The notes below the pieces were generated by a model. That model worked only from the letters and a program-made list of their open reading frames with translations. It ran no database searches and was not told the origin of the DNA. A stretch of 64,000 bases of DNA, from contig CAZONI010000010.1 of NCBI GenBank assembly GCA_964581175.1, forward strand, positions 1 to 64,000, in the 5' to 3' direction. Shown here one piece after another: positions 50,030 through 59,949 of the stretch; positions within the stretch are counted from its first letter, which is position 1, and every line of letters begins with the position of its first letter. Made by a program: the position numbers and the translations under genes. This stretch comes from B46-G9 sp964581175 (lineage in GTDB: Bacteria > Desulfobacterota > DSM-4660 > Desulfatiglandales > Desulfatiglandaceae).

Positions 50030-51325
50030 ATGTCCCAATCCAAAAACATAACATGTGAACTGGCCGTGATAGGGACCGGTATGGCCGGCATGGCCTCCGC
50101 CCTCTTTGCCGCAAACCGCGGTTGTTCGGTGGTCCAGATCGGACGTCCGAAAGGCATCCTTCTGGCGAGCGGGCTTCTGGACCTCATGGGCGTGCACCCG
50201 GTCCGTGAGAAGAAATCATGGCGCGATCCCTGGGCTGCGATGGATGCCCTGACCAGGGATCTCCCACAGCATCCCTATGCCGGATTGAAGAAGGAAGACA
50301 TTCTATCGGCATTTGCCGAACTGCTTCCTTTTCTGGACGATGCAGGTCTCCCTTATCGTCGACGTGTGGAGCAAAATTCCGGGATGGTGACACCCCTGGG
50401 AACGGTAAAGAACACCTATTGCGTACCGGAAACCATGTGGAACGGGGTCCTGGGCCTGGAAAAACGGTCCAAAGGCCTAATCGTCGATTTCTGGGGGCTC
50501 AAGGATTTCAGCGCCCGCCGCATTGTGGCCACATTGCAGGACAAGTGGCGGGAGCTGAGGGCCGCTCGTGTCTGCCTCCCGGGGAACGAGGAGGGAAAGG
50601 AGTTCTTTGCCGGTGAAATTACAGCAAGAATCCTTGAGGCACCGAAATCCAGGAACATGTTCGTTCGGAGCCTTCGACCTCATATCCGGGATGCACGAGT
50701 GGTGGGTCTGCCTCCCATTCTGGGGGTGCTCCATGCTCGCGAAATGATATCGGAACTGGAAAAGGAAATGGGCGTTTCCTTGTTTGAAATCCCCTCCATT
50801 CCTCCGTCCGTTCCCGGACTGCGCCTCAGAGAGGCTTTCGAAACGGGCCTTCGGTCCAGGGGAATTCACCAATTGTACCAGGAGCAGGTGGTGACGGTCG
50901 GCCGCAGCGGAAAAGGTGACTTTCTGCTGCATCTGGATACAAAAGGCACCCCGACGGTTGTCCAGAGCCGGGGAGTTATTCTGGCCGCCGGTCGGTTTAT
51001 GGGAGGCGGCCTTTTCGCCGGCAGGAAGGGAATCAGGGAGCCCCTGTTTGATCTGCCCGTATTCCAACCCGTGGACAGGAACGCCTGGCACCGGCAGGAC
51101 CTCTTCGACCTCCGGGGGCACCCGATCAACCAGGCCGGCCTGACGACGGATGAGTTGCTGCGTCCCCTGGACGGCTCAGGTCATCCCGCTTTTGAGACCC
51201 TTTTTGCTGCAGGTTCCATCCTGGCTCATCAGGACTGGATGCGGATGAAATGCGGCTCCGGCCTCGCCGTCGCCACTGCCTACGCTGCAGTGAAAGCCTT
51301 TTGCGATATGGTGCACAAGCCGTAA
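50030..51325 (+). CDS. glpB: Anaerobic glycerol-3-phosphate dehydrogenase subunit B-like
   Basis: 431 residues: LAVIGTGMAGMASALFAANRG as FAD/NAD loop, TPLGTVKNTYCVPETMW, LPPILGVLHAREMISELEKE and RGVILAAGRFMGGGLFAG, the GlpB order. It would bind FMN and pass electrons from GlpA to a membrane subunit. The usual third gene, glpC, is not in the window, so either an unlinked subunit or a different acceptor is used. The start is the MSQSKN Met about 35 bases after the glpA stop. The reading before it overlaps glpA and is rejected. Confidence 0.85.
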   Translation: MSQSKNITCELAVIGTGMAGMASALFAANRGCSVVQIGRPKGILLASGLLDLMGVHPVREKKSWRDPWAAMDALTRDLPQHPYAGLKKEDILSAFAELLPFLDDAGLPYRRRVEQNSGMVTPLGTVKNTYCVPETMWNGVLGLEKRSKGLIVDFWGLKDFSARRIVATLQDKWRELRAARVCLPGNEEGKEFFAGEITARILEAPKSRNMFVRSLRPHIRDARVVGLPPILGVLHAREMISELEKEMGVSLFEIPSIPPSVPGLRLREAFETGLRSRGIHQLYQEQVVTVGRSGKGDFLLHLDTKGTPTVVQSRGVILAAGRFMGGGLFAGRKGIREPLFDLPVFQPVDRNAWHRQDLFDLRGHPINQAGLTTDELLRPLDGSGHPAFETLFAAGSILAHQDWMRMKCGSGLAVATAYAAVKAFCDMVHKP

Positions 51326-51734
51326 TCGAGCACCCGACTTGAATACCATGCCGTCATACTCCCCTCATAATCGGCAGTGGATCTCCTCCCGCAGAGCGGG
51401 AGGCATCAGGTGCTTCTCGCAGCACGCTTTTCTGGACCCAGAATCTTTACTCTTTGCGGGTCACAGTACCATTAGGCGACCCTTTTCGAACGCACTCCTT
51501 TGAGGCATCCCTGTGTAAACCTGATCTCAGGCAGGGGTTAGCCGTTCGATGAGGATTTCGCGATTCCGGTTGTCATGGAATATCTTGCAGAGCCCTATTC
51601 TTATGATTATGATAAGATGAAAAAGGCGGGGCTTTCCCGTTTATTTGCTTGTGCACGATGCTCCCGACGGCCTGCACGAGTGGTAACAGCGGATGTCTAT
51701 TGGCGGTGATCTGTGGACGTGAATTGGAGGCTTG
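51326..51734. other. Intergenic stretch with a hairpin and an unrecognised coding-like fragment
   Basis: Near 51.39 kb a CCTCCCGC/GCGGGAGG hairpin resembles the ends of IS200/IS605 elements. From about 51.55 to 51.71 kb a plus-strand frame reads FAIPVVMEYLAEPYSYDYDK and then a Cys/Arg-rich run; it has no start and I cannot name it, but it looks like the end of a lost gene. It marks the border between glpB and the GC-rich tam genes. Confidence 0.35.
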
Positions 51735-53465
51735 ATGCGCAGGCTGTGCAGATGGATGTTCCTGGTGGTTCTGTTGGCCGCCGCGCCGGCCTACGGTGCA
51801 TCGGTCAAGGTAGAGATCAAGGGTGTATCGGACAAATCCAAGGCCAATGTACTGGCTGTGCTGGCCATCGCCCAAGCCCAGGGACAGGAAAATCTCACGG
51901 CGGCCCGCATCCGCTATCTCGATGCCCAGGCGCCGGACCAGATCCGTCGGGCGCTCGAACCATTCGGCTATTACCGCGCCCAGGTAGAGACGGACCTCAA
52001 ACCCGGTCCGCAGGAATGGGTGGCCACTTACCACATCCGGCCCGGTGCGCCCATACCCGTCACCGCGGTGACCCTGCAGCTCACCGGCCCCGGGCACAGC
52101 AACCCGACCCTCGATCAGGCCGTCAAGAACTTTCCAATCCACAAGGGTGATCCGCTGGATCAGCCCCGATACGAACAGGCAAAAGGCGAGCTCCGGCAAC
52201 AGGCACTGGCCCTGGGGTATCTGGATGCCCAATACTCGGACCATCGATTGCGGTTGAACCTGGAGACCTACCAGGCCGAGGTGGCGCTGACGCTGGCGAC
52301 CGGTCCTCGCTACCGGTTCGGGCCGGTCAGCTTTTCCGGTTCTGATCTGAGCCCCCAGTTTCTTCACAAATACGTGCCGTTCGCTCCGGGCGACTATTAC
52401 TCCAGGGCCCAGCTGCTTGCCCTGCAGCAGGCCCTGCAGAACAGCGAGTATTTCAAACGGGTGGACATCGAGCCCCGGCGTGACAAGACCGTGGGCAAGG
52501 AAGTCCCCATCGATGTCAAGCTGGAACCGAGCAAACCCCAGAAGTACAGTGCCGGTGTGGGCTACGGAACGGACACCGGCCCACGCGGCAGCGTCGGCTG
52601 GGAATACCGGCGTATCAACCGCTTCGGACAAAAGATGAAGGCCCAGTACCGCCTGTCACGTATCTACCAGGAACTCGGCGTGGACTACATCATCCCGACG
52701 TCCCATCCAGCCACCGATCGGATGGACATCACTGCCACCGTGCACAACGAGACAGTCAACAATCAGGTGAGCAGGACTCGGTTGATCGGCGTGAGCAGGC
52801 TGACAACCCAAGGAACCATCCAGCGTACCCTGTCTTTGAACTACCAGAACGAGGACTTCACCGTAGGAGAAACCTCGGGAGTGAGTTCCCTGCTCATTCC
52901 CGGCGCCAACTGGACGAGAATCGATGCGGACAATCGTATCTACACCCATCGCGGAAGCCGGGTCACCCTGGATCTGCGCGGCGCTATGAAGGGACTGGCC
53001 TCGGATACCAGCCTTGTGCGCGGCGATCTCAGTGCGAAGATCATCCGCTCGATCGGAACTGAAAACCGTCTCATCGCCCGGGGCGAGTTCGGTGCGGTTC
53101 ATGTCTCTCAGCTTTCCTCGCTGCCTACCTCCCTGCGCTTCTTCGCCGGCGGAGATACCAGCGTGCGAGGGTACGCCTACAACGACCTGGGCCCCACCGA
53201 CGCCTCCGGTGCCGTCGTGGGCGGACAGTATTTGTTGGTCGGCAGTTTGGAATACGAGCGCACTATCGTTGGAAAGTGGGGCGCGGCCGTGTTCTACGAC
53301 GTCGGCAACGCCTTCGACACGTTCACCCCTCATTTATACCGCGGTGCCGGCGTCGGCTTGCGCTGGCGCTCGCCGGTGGGCATGGTGCGGGTGGACGTGG
53401 CGACGGCGCTGAGCAGGCCAGGTCATCCCCTGCGGCTTCATATCAGCATCGGTCCAGACCTATGA
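51735..53465 (+). CDS. tamA: Translocation and assembly module TamA (Omp85 family)
   Basis: 576 residues: a signal peptide (MFLVVLLAAAPAYGAS), about three POTRA domains (residues about 23-260, with GPRYRFGPVSFSGSDLSPQF in the third), and a 16-strand barrel with the Omp85 motifs LRFFAGGDTSVRGYAYNDLG and AVFYDVGNAF. It forms the outer-membrane half of the TAM complex, which helps insert autotransporters and lipids. GGAGG precedes the ATG. The stop overlaps the tamB start. GC content and codon use are higher than in the flanks and look gammaproteobacterial, which suggests transfer. Confidence 0.93.
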   Translation: MRRLCRWMFLVVLLAAAPAYGASVKVEIKGVSDKSKANVLAVLAIAQAQGQENLTAARIRYLDAQAPDQIRRALEPFGYYRAQVETDLKPGPQEWVATYHIRPGAPIPVTAVTLQLTGPGHSNPTLDQAVKNFPIHKGDPLDQPRYEQAKGELRQQALALGYLDAQYSDHRLRLNLETYQAEVALTLATGPRYRFGPVSFSGSDLSPQFLHKYVPFAPGDYYSRAQLLALQQALQNSEYFKRVDIEPRRDKTVGKEVPIDVKLEPSKPQKYSAGVGYGTDTGPRGSVGWEYRRINRFGQKMKAQYRLSRIYQELGVDYIIPTSHPATDRMDITATVHNETVNNQVSRTRLIGVSRLTTQGTIQRTLSLNYQNEDFTVGETSGVSSLLIPGANWTRIDADNRIYTHRGSRVTLDLRGAMKGLASDTSLVRGDLSAKIIRSIGTENRLIARGEFGAVHVSQLSSLPTSLRFFAGGDTSVRGYAYNDLGPTDASGAVVGGQYLLVGSLEYERTIVGKWGAAVFYDVGNAFDTFTPHLYRGAGVGLRWRSPVGMVRVDVATALSRPGHPLRLHISIGPDL

Positions 53466-56400
53466 AGAAACGTATCCTCTGGCTGATCGGCGTTCCCGCT
53501 GCCCTGCTGCTTCTTCTGGCAGCAGGCGGCTGGGTGCTGCTGGGTACCCAGGCGGGCTTGCGCTGGAGCCTGATGCTGGTTGCGCACCAGATGTCCGGAA
53601 CGCTGCACATCGCCCGCGCGGAGGGTCGGCTGGCGGGGTCTTTGACGCTGTATGGAGTGGACTACCATCATGACGGCACTGCGCTGATGCTCCACAAGGT
53701 GCGTCTGGACTGGTCGCCCCTGGCCCTGACAGGAGGCACCCTGCGTATCGATTTACTGCACGTGAACGGCGGCCAACTCACCCTGGCGGCCCCTGCGGCG
53801 TCTTCGTCCACGGCCTCTCCTGCGCCTCTAACGGCTCCTCCTTTCGCCATGCAATTGGTGGACGGGCGCCTGCAGAATGTCAGCTTGGTGCGCCCGGGCT
53901 CCAAACCCATTGACATCAGGCAGCTGGATTTGAAAGGCACTCTGGGCGGGGACCATCTCAACATCGGTATCCTGGCAGTCACCCTCCCGAATGCCTCCGC
54001 CCATCTGAGCGGTACGGTGGGTCTGGCGCCGGAGGTGCAGACCTCCTTGGATTTTGCCTGGCATGCCGAACCGGCGGGAATGCCGCCAGCGTCCGGCAAG
54101 GGGACCGTGAAGGGCAACTGGAGCCTGCTCAATATCGATCAGGAACTGGCCCAACCTACCCCGGTTCATCTCAAAGTGAAGATCGAAGAACCGCTGAAAG
54201 CACCGCACTGGCAGCTCGCACTCATTGCCCCGCCGTTCCGGCTCCAAAAGATCGCCCCCGCTTGGGGACCCGGCACGCTGGCAGCCAAGCTGCACGGACA
54301 AGGTACGCTCACTGGGTGTGCCATTGACGGCACCCTGTCCACCGACGCCGGAGCGCAAAAGCCCTATCCTTTGACACTCTCTGCAGAGCTGTCCCGCCAA
54401 CCCGCAGGAATCATCAATATCACCCGGCTGGCAGTCAGCCTCCCCGAGCAGGGAGCAGCGCTGAACGTGACCGGCGAACTGACGGAGGCTGACCGCGGCT
54501 TTGATCTCCACGCCAGCTGGCAGCAGGTGGCCTGGCCGCTACACGGCACGCCGGCGTTTGCCAGCGCTGAAGGCCGGGCGGACCTGAAAGGCACGCCGAC
54601 CGGCTACCGGGTAGTTGCCGATACGGCTCTGGGCGGCAAAGGCATACCGGGGGGAAAATGGCAGATCCAGGGTCTGGGCGATGAAAAGCACTTGAAGATC
54701 GAGAGACTGCACGCGGATCTGCTCAACGGAAGCCTCGACAGTTCCGGCATGCTCGCGTGGGAGCCCAAGCTCACCTGGAGCCTGGACGTCACCGCCAGGG
54801 ACATGGATCCGGCCGTTCAGTGGCCCGACTGGCCGGGACGGGTGACTGCACACATCGAGACCAGGGGGCGTATCGAACCCGACGGTCCTCATGGCGAAGT
54901 GGTGCTTTCGGGGCTGGGCGGCAGGCTGCGAGGATATTCCTTTGCCGGAGCACAAGGCCCCTATCCGTTGACACTCTCTGCAGAGCTGTCCCGCCAACCC
55001 GCAGGAATCATCAATATCACCCGGCTGGCAGTCAGCCTCCCCGAGCAGGGAGCAGCGCTGAACGTGACCGGCCGGCTGACGGAGGCTGACCGCGGTTTTG
55101 ATCTCCACGTCAGCTGGCAGAAGGCAGGTTGGCCTTTATACGGCACCCCGGCGTTTGCCAGCGCCACGGGCCGTGCGGATCTGAAAGGCACGCCGGCCGG
55201 CTACCAACTGGGTGTGGATGCACGCTTGAGCGGCAAAGGCATACCGGCCGGACAGTGGAAGATCCAGGGCCAAGGCGATGAAAAGCACTTGAAGATCGAG
55301 AGACTGCACGGGAATCTGCTCAAAGGGAGCCTTGACGGCACCGGCATGCTCGGCTGGAAACCCAAGCTCACCTGGAGCCTGGACGTCACCGCCAGGGATA
55401 TGGACCCGGCCGCCCAGTGGCCGGGCTGGCCGGGACGGGTGGCGGCGCATCTCAAGACCAGCGGGCGTATCGAGCCGGACGGTCCTCATGGCGAAGTTGC
55501 ACTTTCAAGCCTCGGCGGCAAACTGCGAGGGTACGCGCTGAAAGGAGGGGCCGAAATCCAGGCGGCCGGAAAGGCGGTGGACGTGCGGCACCTGCAGCTC
55601 GAATCGGGCAAGGCCCGGCTCAACGCCCGGGGAAAGGTAGGCCGCCAGGTGAGTCTGAACTGGAGCATGGACGCACCTCAACTGGACATGCTCATTCCCA
55701 GCTGGCAGGGGAGCTTGTCCGGAAGCGGGACGGTGACCGGGCCACGCAGCGCGCCGCGCTTCACGGCGAAGCTCAGCGGCGCACATATCGCAGGAGGGCC
55801 GCTGCGCCTGGAAGAGGCCAGAGCAGACATCGACGCAGGTTTCGACCCCACCCAACATGGTGCCATCTTGGTACAGGCCGGTGGACTGAAAATATCCGGA
55901 CGCCGATTTGACGCGGCAGTCCTCAAGGCCGATGGGAACAACAGCACGCAGCAACTCAGCCTGACCACTCATGGCCCCGACGGTCTGCTGGAGATCGGTG
56001 TGGACGGGCACCTGGCAAACGAGAGCTGGGCAGGCAGGCTGAGCCGGGCCCGTGTGCGCCTGACAGGAATCGGTGAGTGGACCCTGGTGAAGCCGGTGGT
56101 TCTGCATGTCGACGCCCAGCACCGCAGCGTGAAAGATGCCTGCTGGCAAAGCGGTCCGGGCCGGTTCTGCTTCGACGTCGACCAGGCTGTAGGGCGCCGA
56201 TGGACCGCCAAGGTGGTAGCACATGCCCTGCCTTTGGCCGACCTGGCCGGAATCCTGCCGTCGGATATTCATGTCAATGGTGATGCCGGTTTCCAACTCC
56301 AAGCCGCACAAACAGAGGGCAAGCCTCCGCAGGCCCTCGCGACGCTGTCGCTGTCGCCCGGCAGGCTGCGCTACCGGGCTTCGGACGGCAAGGAGGTTGC

Positions 56401-57838
56401 GGTTGACTACGGAGGCGGCAAACTGGAGGCCCGGCTCGACGACAAGGGCCTGGATGTCACCGGCGCTGTCGAGCTTGGAGGCTCCGACCGCATCCATGTG
56501 GACCTGCATGCGCCCGGCTTCGCCGCCGGCGAGCCGACGCTGCGCCGGCAGCCCATTCAGGGAAGCGTTCATGCCCACTTTGACAAGCTCGGCTTGTTGG
56601 CAAACCTGACTGCAGGCATCGCCGAGCCCGCCGGTGCCATCGATGTGAACCTGAAGCTGAACGGCACGCTGGCCAAACCGCAGATGCAGGGCAGCGCCGA
56701 ACTCGAAAACGGGGCCTTCGACGTCCTGCCGATGGGGGTGAAAGTCCGCCAGGTTTCCCTGACGGCTGCTGTGGATCGCGACGGCAAGCTGCAATTTCTT
56801 GGGCAAGCCCGTTCAGGGAAAGGCACAGTGAAGATCAATGGCACCGGCAACATAGGCAGCGTCGATAGCTGGCAGAGCGAACTCCACCTGGAAGGAAAGG
56901 ATTTCGAGGCAGCCAACACGAGCGACGCCCACGTGTGGGTCTCTCCCAATCTGACGCTGAGCGCGCGACCCGGGCACATAGACGTGCAGGGTGAGGTACG
57001 AGTGCCCGAAGCCCAGATCCATCCCAAACAAATGGCCGCCGGCACCGTGCGTGTGTCTCCTGATGTGGTGATCGTAAGCGGTGGCAAACCCGAAAAAGCC
57101 GCCCCTGTCTGGCAGGTATCGACGCGGGTTCGACTGATTCTCGGCGACAAAGTCCATTTCAAGGGCTTCGGGCTTACCGGCCTGCTGACCGGCGACCTGC
57201 AGGTGATCGACCGACCCGGCACATTGACTACCGGCCGAGGGCAAGTGTCAATTAAAAGCGGAACCTACCGCGCCTACGGCCAGGACCTGACCATCGAACG
57301 CGGACAGTTCCTGTTCGCGGGCGGCCCGATCGACGACCCCGGGATCGACGCACGAGCGGTACGCCGGATTGGTTCGACAACCAGCGCAGGCGGCGTGATA
57401 ACCGTCGGAGTACAGGTTGCCGGCACCGCGAAAAACCCTCAGCTGACGCTGTTTTCCACGCCGGTCATGTCCCAGTCGGAAACGCTCTCCTACCTGTTCA
57501 CCGGCCATGGTCTGAGCAGCACGTCCACATCAGAGGGACAGTTGCTGATGGCTGCGGCGTCCTCCCTCGGGATCAAAGGCGGCAACCTCCTGGCCGACAC
57601 TATCGGCCGGCTTTTCGGCCTGGAGGAGGCCAGCATTGAGTCCGGCGCCACCCTCCAGCAGTCCTCGCTCGTGCTCGGCAAATACCTGCTGCCCGATCTT
57701 TACGTGAGCTACAGCGTGGGCTTTGCAGAGACCGTCAATGAACTGCGTATCCGCTATCAGTTCGCGAAGCACTGGGCGCTCCAAACCGAATCCGGCCTGG
57801 AGAGAGGGGCTGATCTGCTGTTTACCCTGGAACGATGA
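53462..57838 (+). CDS. tamB: Translocation and assembly module TamB
   Basis: 1458 residues: an N-terminal signal anchor (ILWLIGVPAALLLLLAAGGW), a very long beta-taco body and the C-terminal DUF490/TamB domain (TTGRGQVSIKSGTYRAYGQ, ARAVRRIGSTTSAGGVITVG, SYLFTGHGLSSTSTSEGQLL, ending YLLPDLYVSYSVGFAETVNE). It spans the periplasm and works with TamA. A unit of 199 residues is repeated twice in tandem near residues 300-700. The ATGA overlap with tamA sets the start. Length exceeds the usual 1200-1300, explained partly by the duplication. Confidence 0.93.
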   Translation: MKKRILWLIGVPAALLLLLAAGGWVLLGTQAGLRWSLMLVAHQMSGTLHIARAEGRLAGSLTLYGVDYHHDGTALMLHKVRLDWSPLALTGGTLRIDLLHVNGGQLTLAAPAASSSTASPAPLTAPPFAMQLVDGRLQNVSLVRPGSKPIDIRQLDLKGTLGGDHLNIGILAVTLPNASAHLSGTVGLAPEVQTSLDFAWHAEPAGMPPASGKGTVKGNWSLLNIDQELAQPTPVHLKVKIEEPLKAPHWQLALIAPPFRLQKIAPAWGPGTLAAKLHGQGTLTGCAIDGTLSTDAGAQKPYPLTLSAELSRQPAGIINITRLAVSLPEQGAALNVTGELTEADRGFDLHASWQQVAWPLHGTPAFASAEGRADLKGTPTGYRVVADTALGGKGIPGGKWQIQGLGDEKHLKIERLHADLLNGSLDSSGMLAWEPKLTWSLDVTARDMDPAVQWPDWPGRVTAHIETRGRIEPDGPHGEVVLSGLGGRLRGYSFAGAQGPYPLTLSAELSRQPAGIINITRLAVSLPEQGAALNVTGRLTEADRGFDLHVSWQKAGWPLYGTPAFASATGRADLKGTPAGYQLGVDARLSGKGIPAGQWKIQGQGDEKHLKIERLHGNLLKGSLDGTGMLGWKPKLTWSLDVTARDMDPAAQWPGWPGRVAAHLKTSGRIEPDGPHGEVALSSLGGKLRGYALKGGAEIQAAGKAVDVRHLQLESGKARLNARGKVGRQVSLNWSMDAPQLDMLIPSWQGSLSGSGTVTGPRSAPRFTAKLSGAHIAGGPLRLEEARADIDAGFDPTQHGAILVQAGGLKISGRRFDAAVLKADGNNSTQQLSLTTHGPDGLLEIGVDGHLANESWAGRLSRARVRLTGIGEWTLVKPVVLHVDAQHRSVKDACWQSGPGRFCFDVDQAVGRRWTAKVVAHALPLADLAGILPSDIHVNGDAGFQLQAAQTEGKPPQALATLSLSPGRLRYRASDGKEVAVDYGGGKLEARLDDKGLDVTGAVELGGSDRIHVDLHAPGFAAGEPTLRRQPIQGSVHAHFDKLGLLANLTAGIAEPAGAIDVNLKLNGTLAKPQMQGSAELENGAFDVLPMGVKVRQVSLTAAVDRDGKLQFLGQARSGKGTVKINGTGNIGSVDSWQSELHLEGKDFEAANTSDAHVWVSPNLTLSARPGHIDVQGEVRVPEAQIHPKQMAAGTVRVSPDVVIVSGGKPEKAAPVWQVSTRVRLILGDKVHFKGFGLTGLLTGDLQVIDRPGTLTTGRGQVSIKSGTYRAYGQDLTIERGQFLFAGGPIDDPGIDARAVRRIGSTTSAGGVITVGVQVAGTAKNPQLTLFSTPVMSQSETLSYLFTGHGLSSTSTSEGQLLMAAASSLGIKGGNLLADTIGRLFGLEEASIESGATLQQSSLVLGKYLLPDLYVSYSVGFAETVNELRIRYQFAKHWALQTESGLERGADLLFTLER
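54362..55555 (+). repeat. Tandem duplication inside tamB, two units of 597 bp
   Basis: The segment starting CCCTATCC...TTGACACTCTCTGCAGAGCT occurs twice, 597 bases (199 codons) apart. The first about 130 bases of each unit are almost identical; the rest has diverged but still aligns (LTWSLDVTARDMDP in both). The frame is kept. Confidence 0.9.
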
Positions 57839-57902
57839 CTCTCATTGGGAAAAGGACCGCCCCCGTCAAAGATCCGGCAAAGTCGCAATCATAATTGTTG
57901 TC

Positions 57903-59372
57903 TCACGGTCGAATACCATAACCTTTTACCGGTGCGCGTCCTAAGCCTCCCGTGATCATGTTCGCGGCGGGGGATTCATAAGTCTCCCGGTCCTTGACAA
58001 GCCCACGGGTGAGCCACCGCGTTTTATGGGGAGTAAGGACGGCGTAAAAGCCGATCCAGGACAGGCCGAATACCCAGAAACAGCTGTAAGCCGCCGCCCA
58101 GACCGCATTCCCGCTCCGGTACCGGATCACATAGAAAAGACCCGGGGTCACGGATGCGATCACAGCGCCGATCATGAGATTTACCCCAAACACTACCGGC
58201 ATGGATACGAAGTGTACCGCCATAAAGATCAGCATGATCTGTCCCACGGTCATGTTTCGCCATCCGAGCAGGAGATTGATCCGCGCCCCCATGGCAGGGG
58301 TCTCACGGAACCTGCGAAATGCGAACCTCGACATGACAATCGTTTCTCGCACATTGCTCCTCGCCCAGCGGAGAAACATCCGACACAGGTTTGCATATTT
58401 CGTGGGCACCTTGGTGAACACCATCGCATCGCGCTGATAGTGCACGTGATAGCCGCTCTTCAGGACCAGATTGGTCATCGCCCGATCCTCGCCGATGTTG
58501 GCAAGCCGGCCGCAGAATCTCTGGTTCAGCCACTGGGGTAATACATTGAGGACAATATCCCTGCGATACGCCGACAGGGCCCCCGGCGTGCAGAGCACCG
58601 AATTCACCGCACTCTGGCTGGCACGAAGAAAGTCGAAGCTGTACGCGAAACTGACTTCGAGCATTCGAGGAATCAGACCCTCGTTCCGATTCAGCACCCG
58701 GACGTTTCCGGCGACCGCTCCCACACGCGGGTCGCGAACCAGAGGACTTACCAACCTCCGGATGGTTTGGGGTTCAACCAGCGAATCGCTGTCGATGGTC
58801 ACATACACATCCCCTCTTCCGTGTTGGAAACCCTCCCGGAGCGCCTGACGTTTGCCCTTGTTTACGGGTTGCCGGCGGGCAAGCACCCGGTCCGGAAATT
58901 CCCGGGCCGCCATTTCGATCCAATGCCAGGTGTCGTCCGTGCTCCCGTCGTCCACCGCGATGATGGAAAGCTTCTCAGCCGGATAGTCGCTCGTGGCAAT
59001 GCTCTGAACCGTCTCAAGCACCTGCTTCCCTTCATTGTAAGCAGGAACGATCACGGTGCAGACAGGAAGTTCTTCATCGCTACAAGCCTGAGCAGGCCGG
59101 TAATAGAACAAAATAAGTATGACGCGCCAGACAAAAGCCGAAAGACTGGTCACAAAAAGGACCTTCGATGCGAACACCAAAATCTGACCCGAAGTCGCTT
59201 CCTGCAGCATATCCCAGGCGCTCTCGTAATCCTCGGTCATGAGATACACGATCACGACCAACAACGATACAGCGGGAAAAATCATGAGCTTTAAAAGCAG
59301 GTCATAGGGCAGCTTCTTACCCGCGGACCGGATAATTTTTTGTTTATCGTAAGGTACACACATAGCATCCAT
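57903..59372 (-). CDS. Family 2 glycosyltransferase (hyaluronan synthase/cellulose synthase-like)
   Basis: 489 residues. Two N-terminal membrane helices (about 25-80) are followed by the GT2 domain: CTVIVPAYNEGKQVLETVQS, AVDDGSTDDTWHW, YVTIDSDSLVEPQTI, GEDRAMTNLVL and the processive R-W motif in FLRWARSNVRET (instead of QxxRW). Four or more membrane helices close the protein. It would polymerise or transfer sugars at the inner membrane, for example poly-GlcNAc or hyaluronan-like chains; the donor is unknown. The start was set at the ATG after GGGGGT; an ATG 21 codons upstream is possible but its reading looks non-coding. Confidence 0.85.
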   Translation of the reverse strand: MDAMCVPYDKQKIIRSAGKKLPYDLLLKLMIFPAVSLLVVIVYLMTEDYESAWDMLQEATSGQILVFASKVLFVTSLSAFVWRVILILFYYRPAQACSDEELPVCTVIVPAYNEGKQVLETVQSIATSDYPAEKLSIIAVDDGSTDDTWHWIEMAAREFPDRVLARRQPVNKGKRQALREGFQHGRGDVYVTIDSDSLVEPQTIRRLVSPLVRDPRVGAVAGNVRVLNRNEGLIPRMLEVSFAYSFDFLRASQSAVNSVLCTPGALSAYRRDIVLNVLPQWLNQRFCGRLANIGEDRAMTNLVLKSGYHVHYQRDAMVFTKVPTKYANLCRMFLRWARSNVRETIVMSRFAFRRFRETPAMGARINLLLGWRNMTVGQIMLIFMAVHFVSMPVVFGVNLMIGAVIASVTPGLFYVIRYRSGNAVWAAAYSCFWVFGLSWIGFYAVLTPHKTRWLTRGLVKDRETYESPAANMITGGLGRAPVKGYGIRP

Positions 59373-59949
59373 CACTCTTATACCCCCAGGTTCCAGCATT
59401 CTTTGAGGTTTCTTACAATCCAAAGGCATCAACATTCACGCAGCCCGCCGGGTATTGATCCGACTTGGTCCTGCATGGGGACTGATAGGGATATCGCAAT
59501 GCTTGTGCCACAAAGACAAGACATTGATATATCTATATTTATTTGGAAAACGCAGGGAAGGCACAAGAACCCGGAGTTCTGCTTTTCAGGGGAGGTGGAG
59601 CAACTGCAGCTCCCAGACAATCATAAGTCTTTGGTATCCTTGGGAAGGAGGATAGGCCCTGTGATAGGAATGGAATGTTCCGGTTTTCCGATATTCAGAA
59701 TCTAGAGTTCACCCTGCTTTGCTGCTCAGATGCGACCACCTTGGCGCTGATTTGGCAGATGGGAGGTCCGGCTCGCGCGCTTGCTCCCATATTTTTCTCC
59801 GCCATGCATGAGGGTGTCTCTATGATGCACTCACGCTGCTGTATATTTTGCAAGGAGTGCCTTGGAAGAAGGGGCCTCAAGCGTGTAAACCCCGAAGCAG
59901 GGCCAATCGAGAGAGACGGAACTGAAACAAGCCCAGGCTCCTCAGTTCG
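59373..59949. other. Intergenic stretch with no recognisable gene
   Basis: About 575 bases between the glycosyltransferase start and the end of the DUF364 gene. Open frames on the plus strand have no ribosome site or protein-like composition. It presumably carries the promoter of the glycosyltransferase gene, but I could not fix its boxes. Confidence 0.4.

Noticed and set aside
53276..53461. An upstream extension of tamB
   Set aside because: It lies inside tamA in another frame; the ATG overlapping the tamA stop is the natural start and begins a proper signal anchor.
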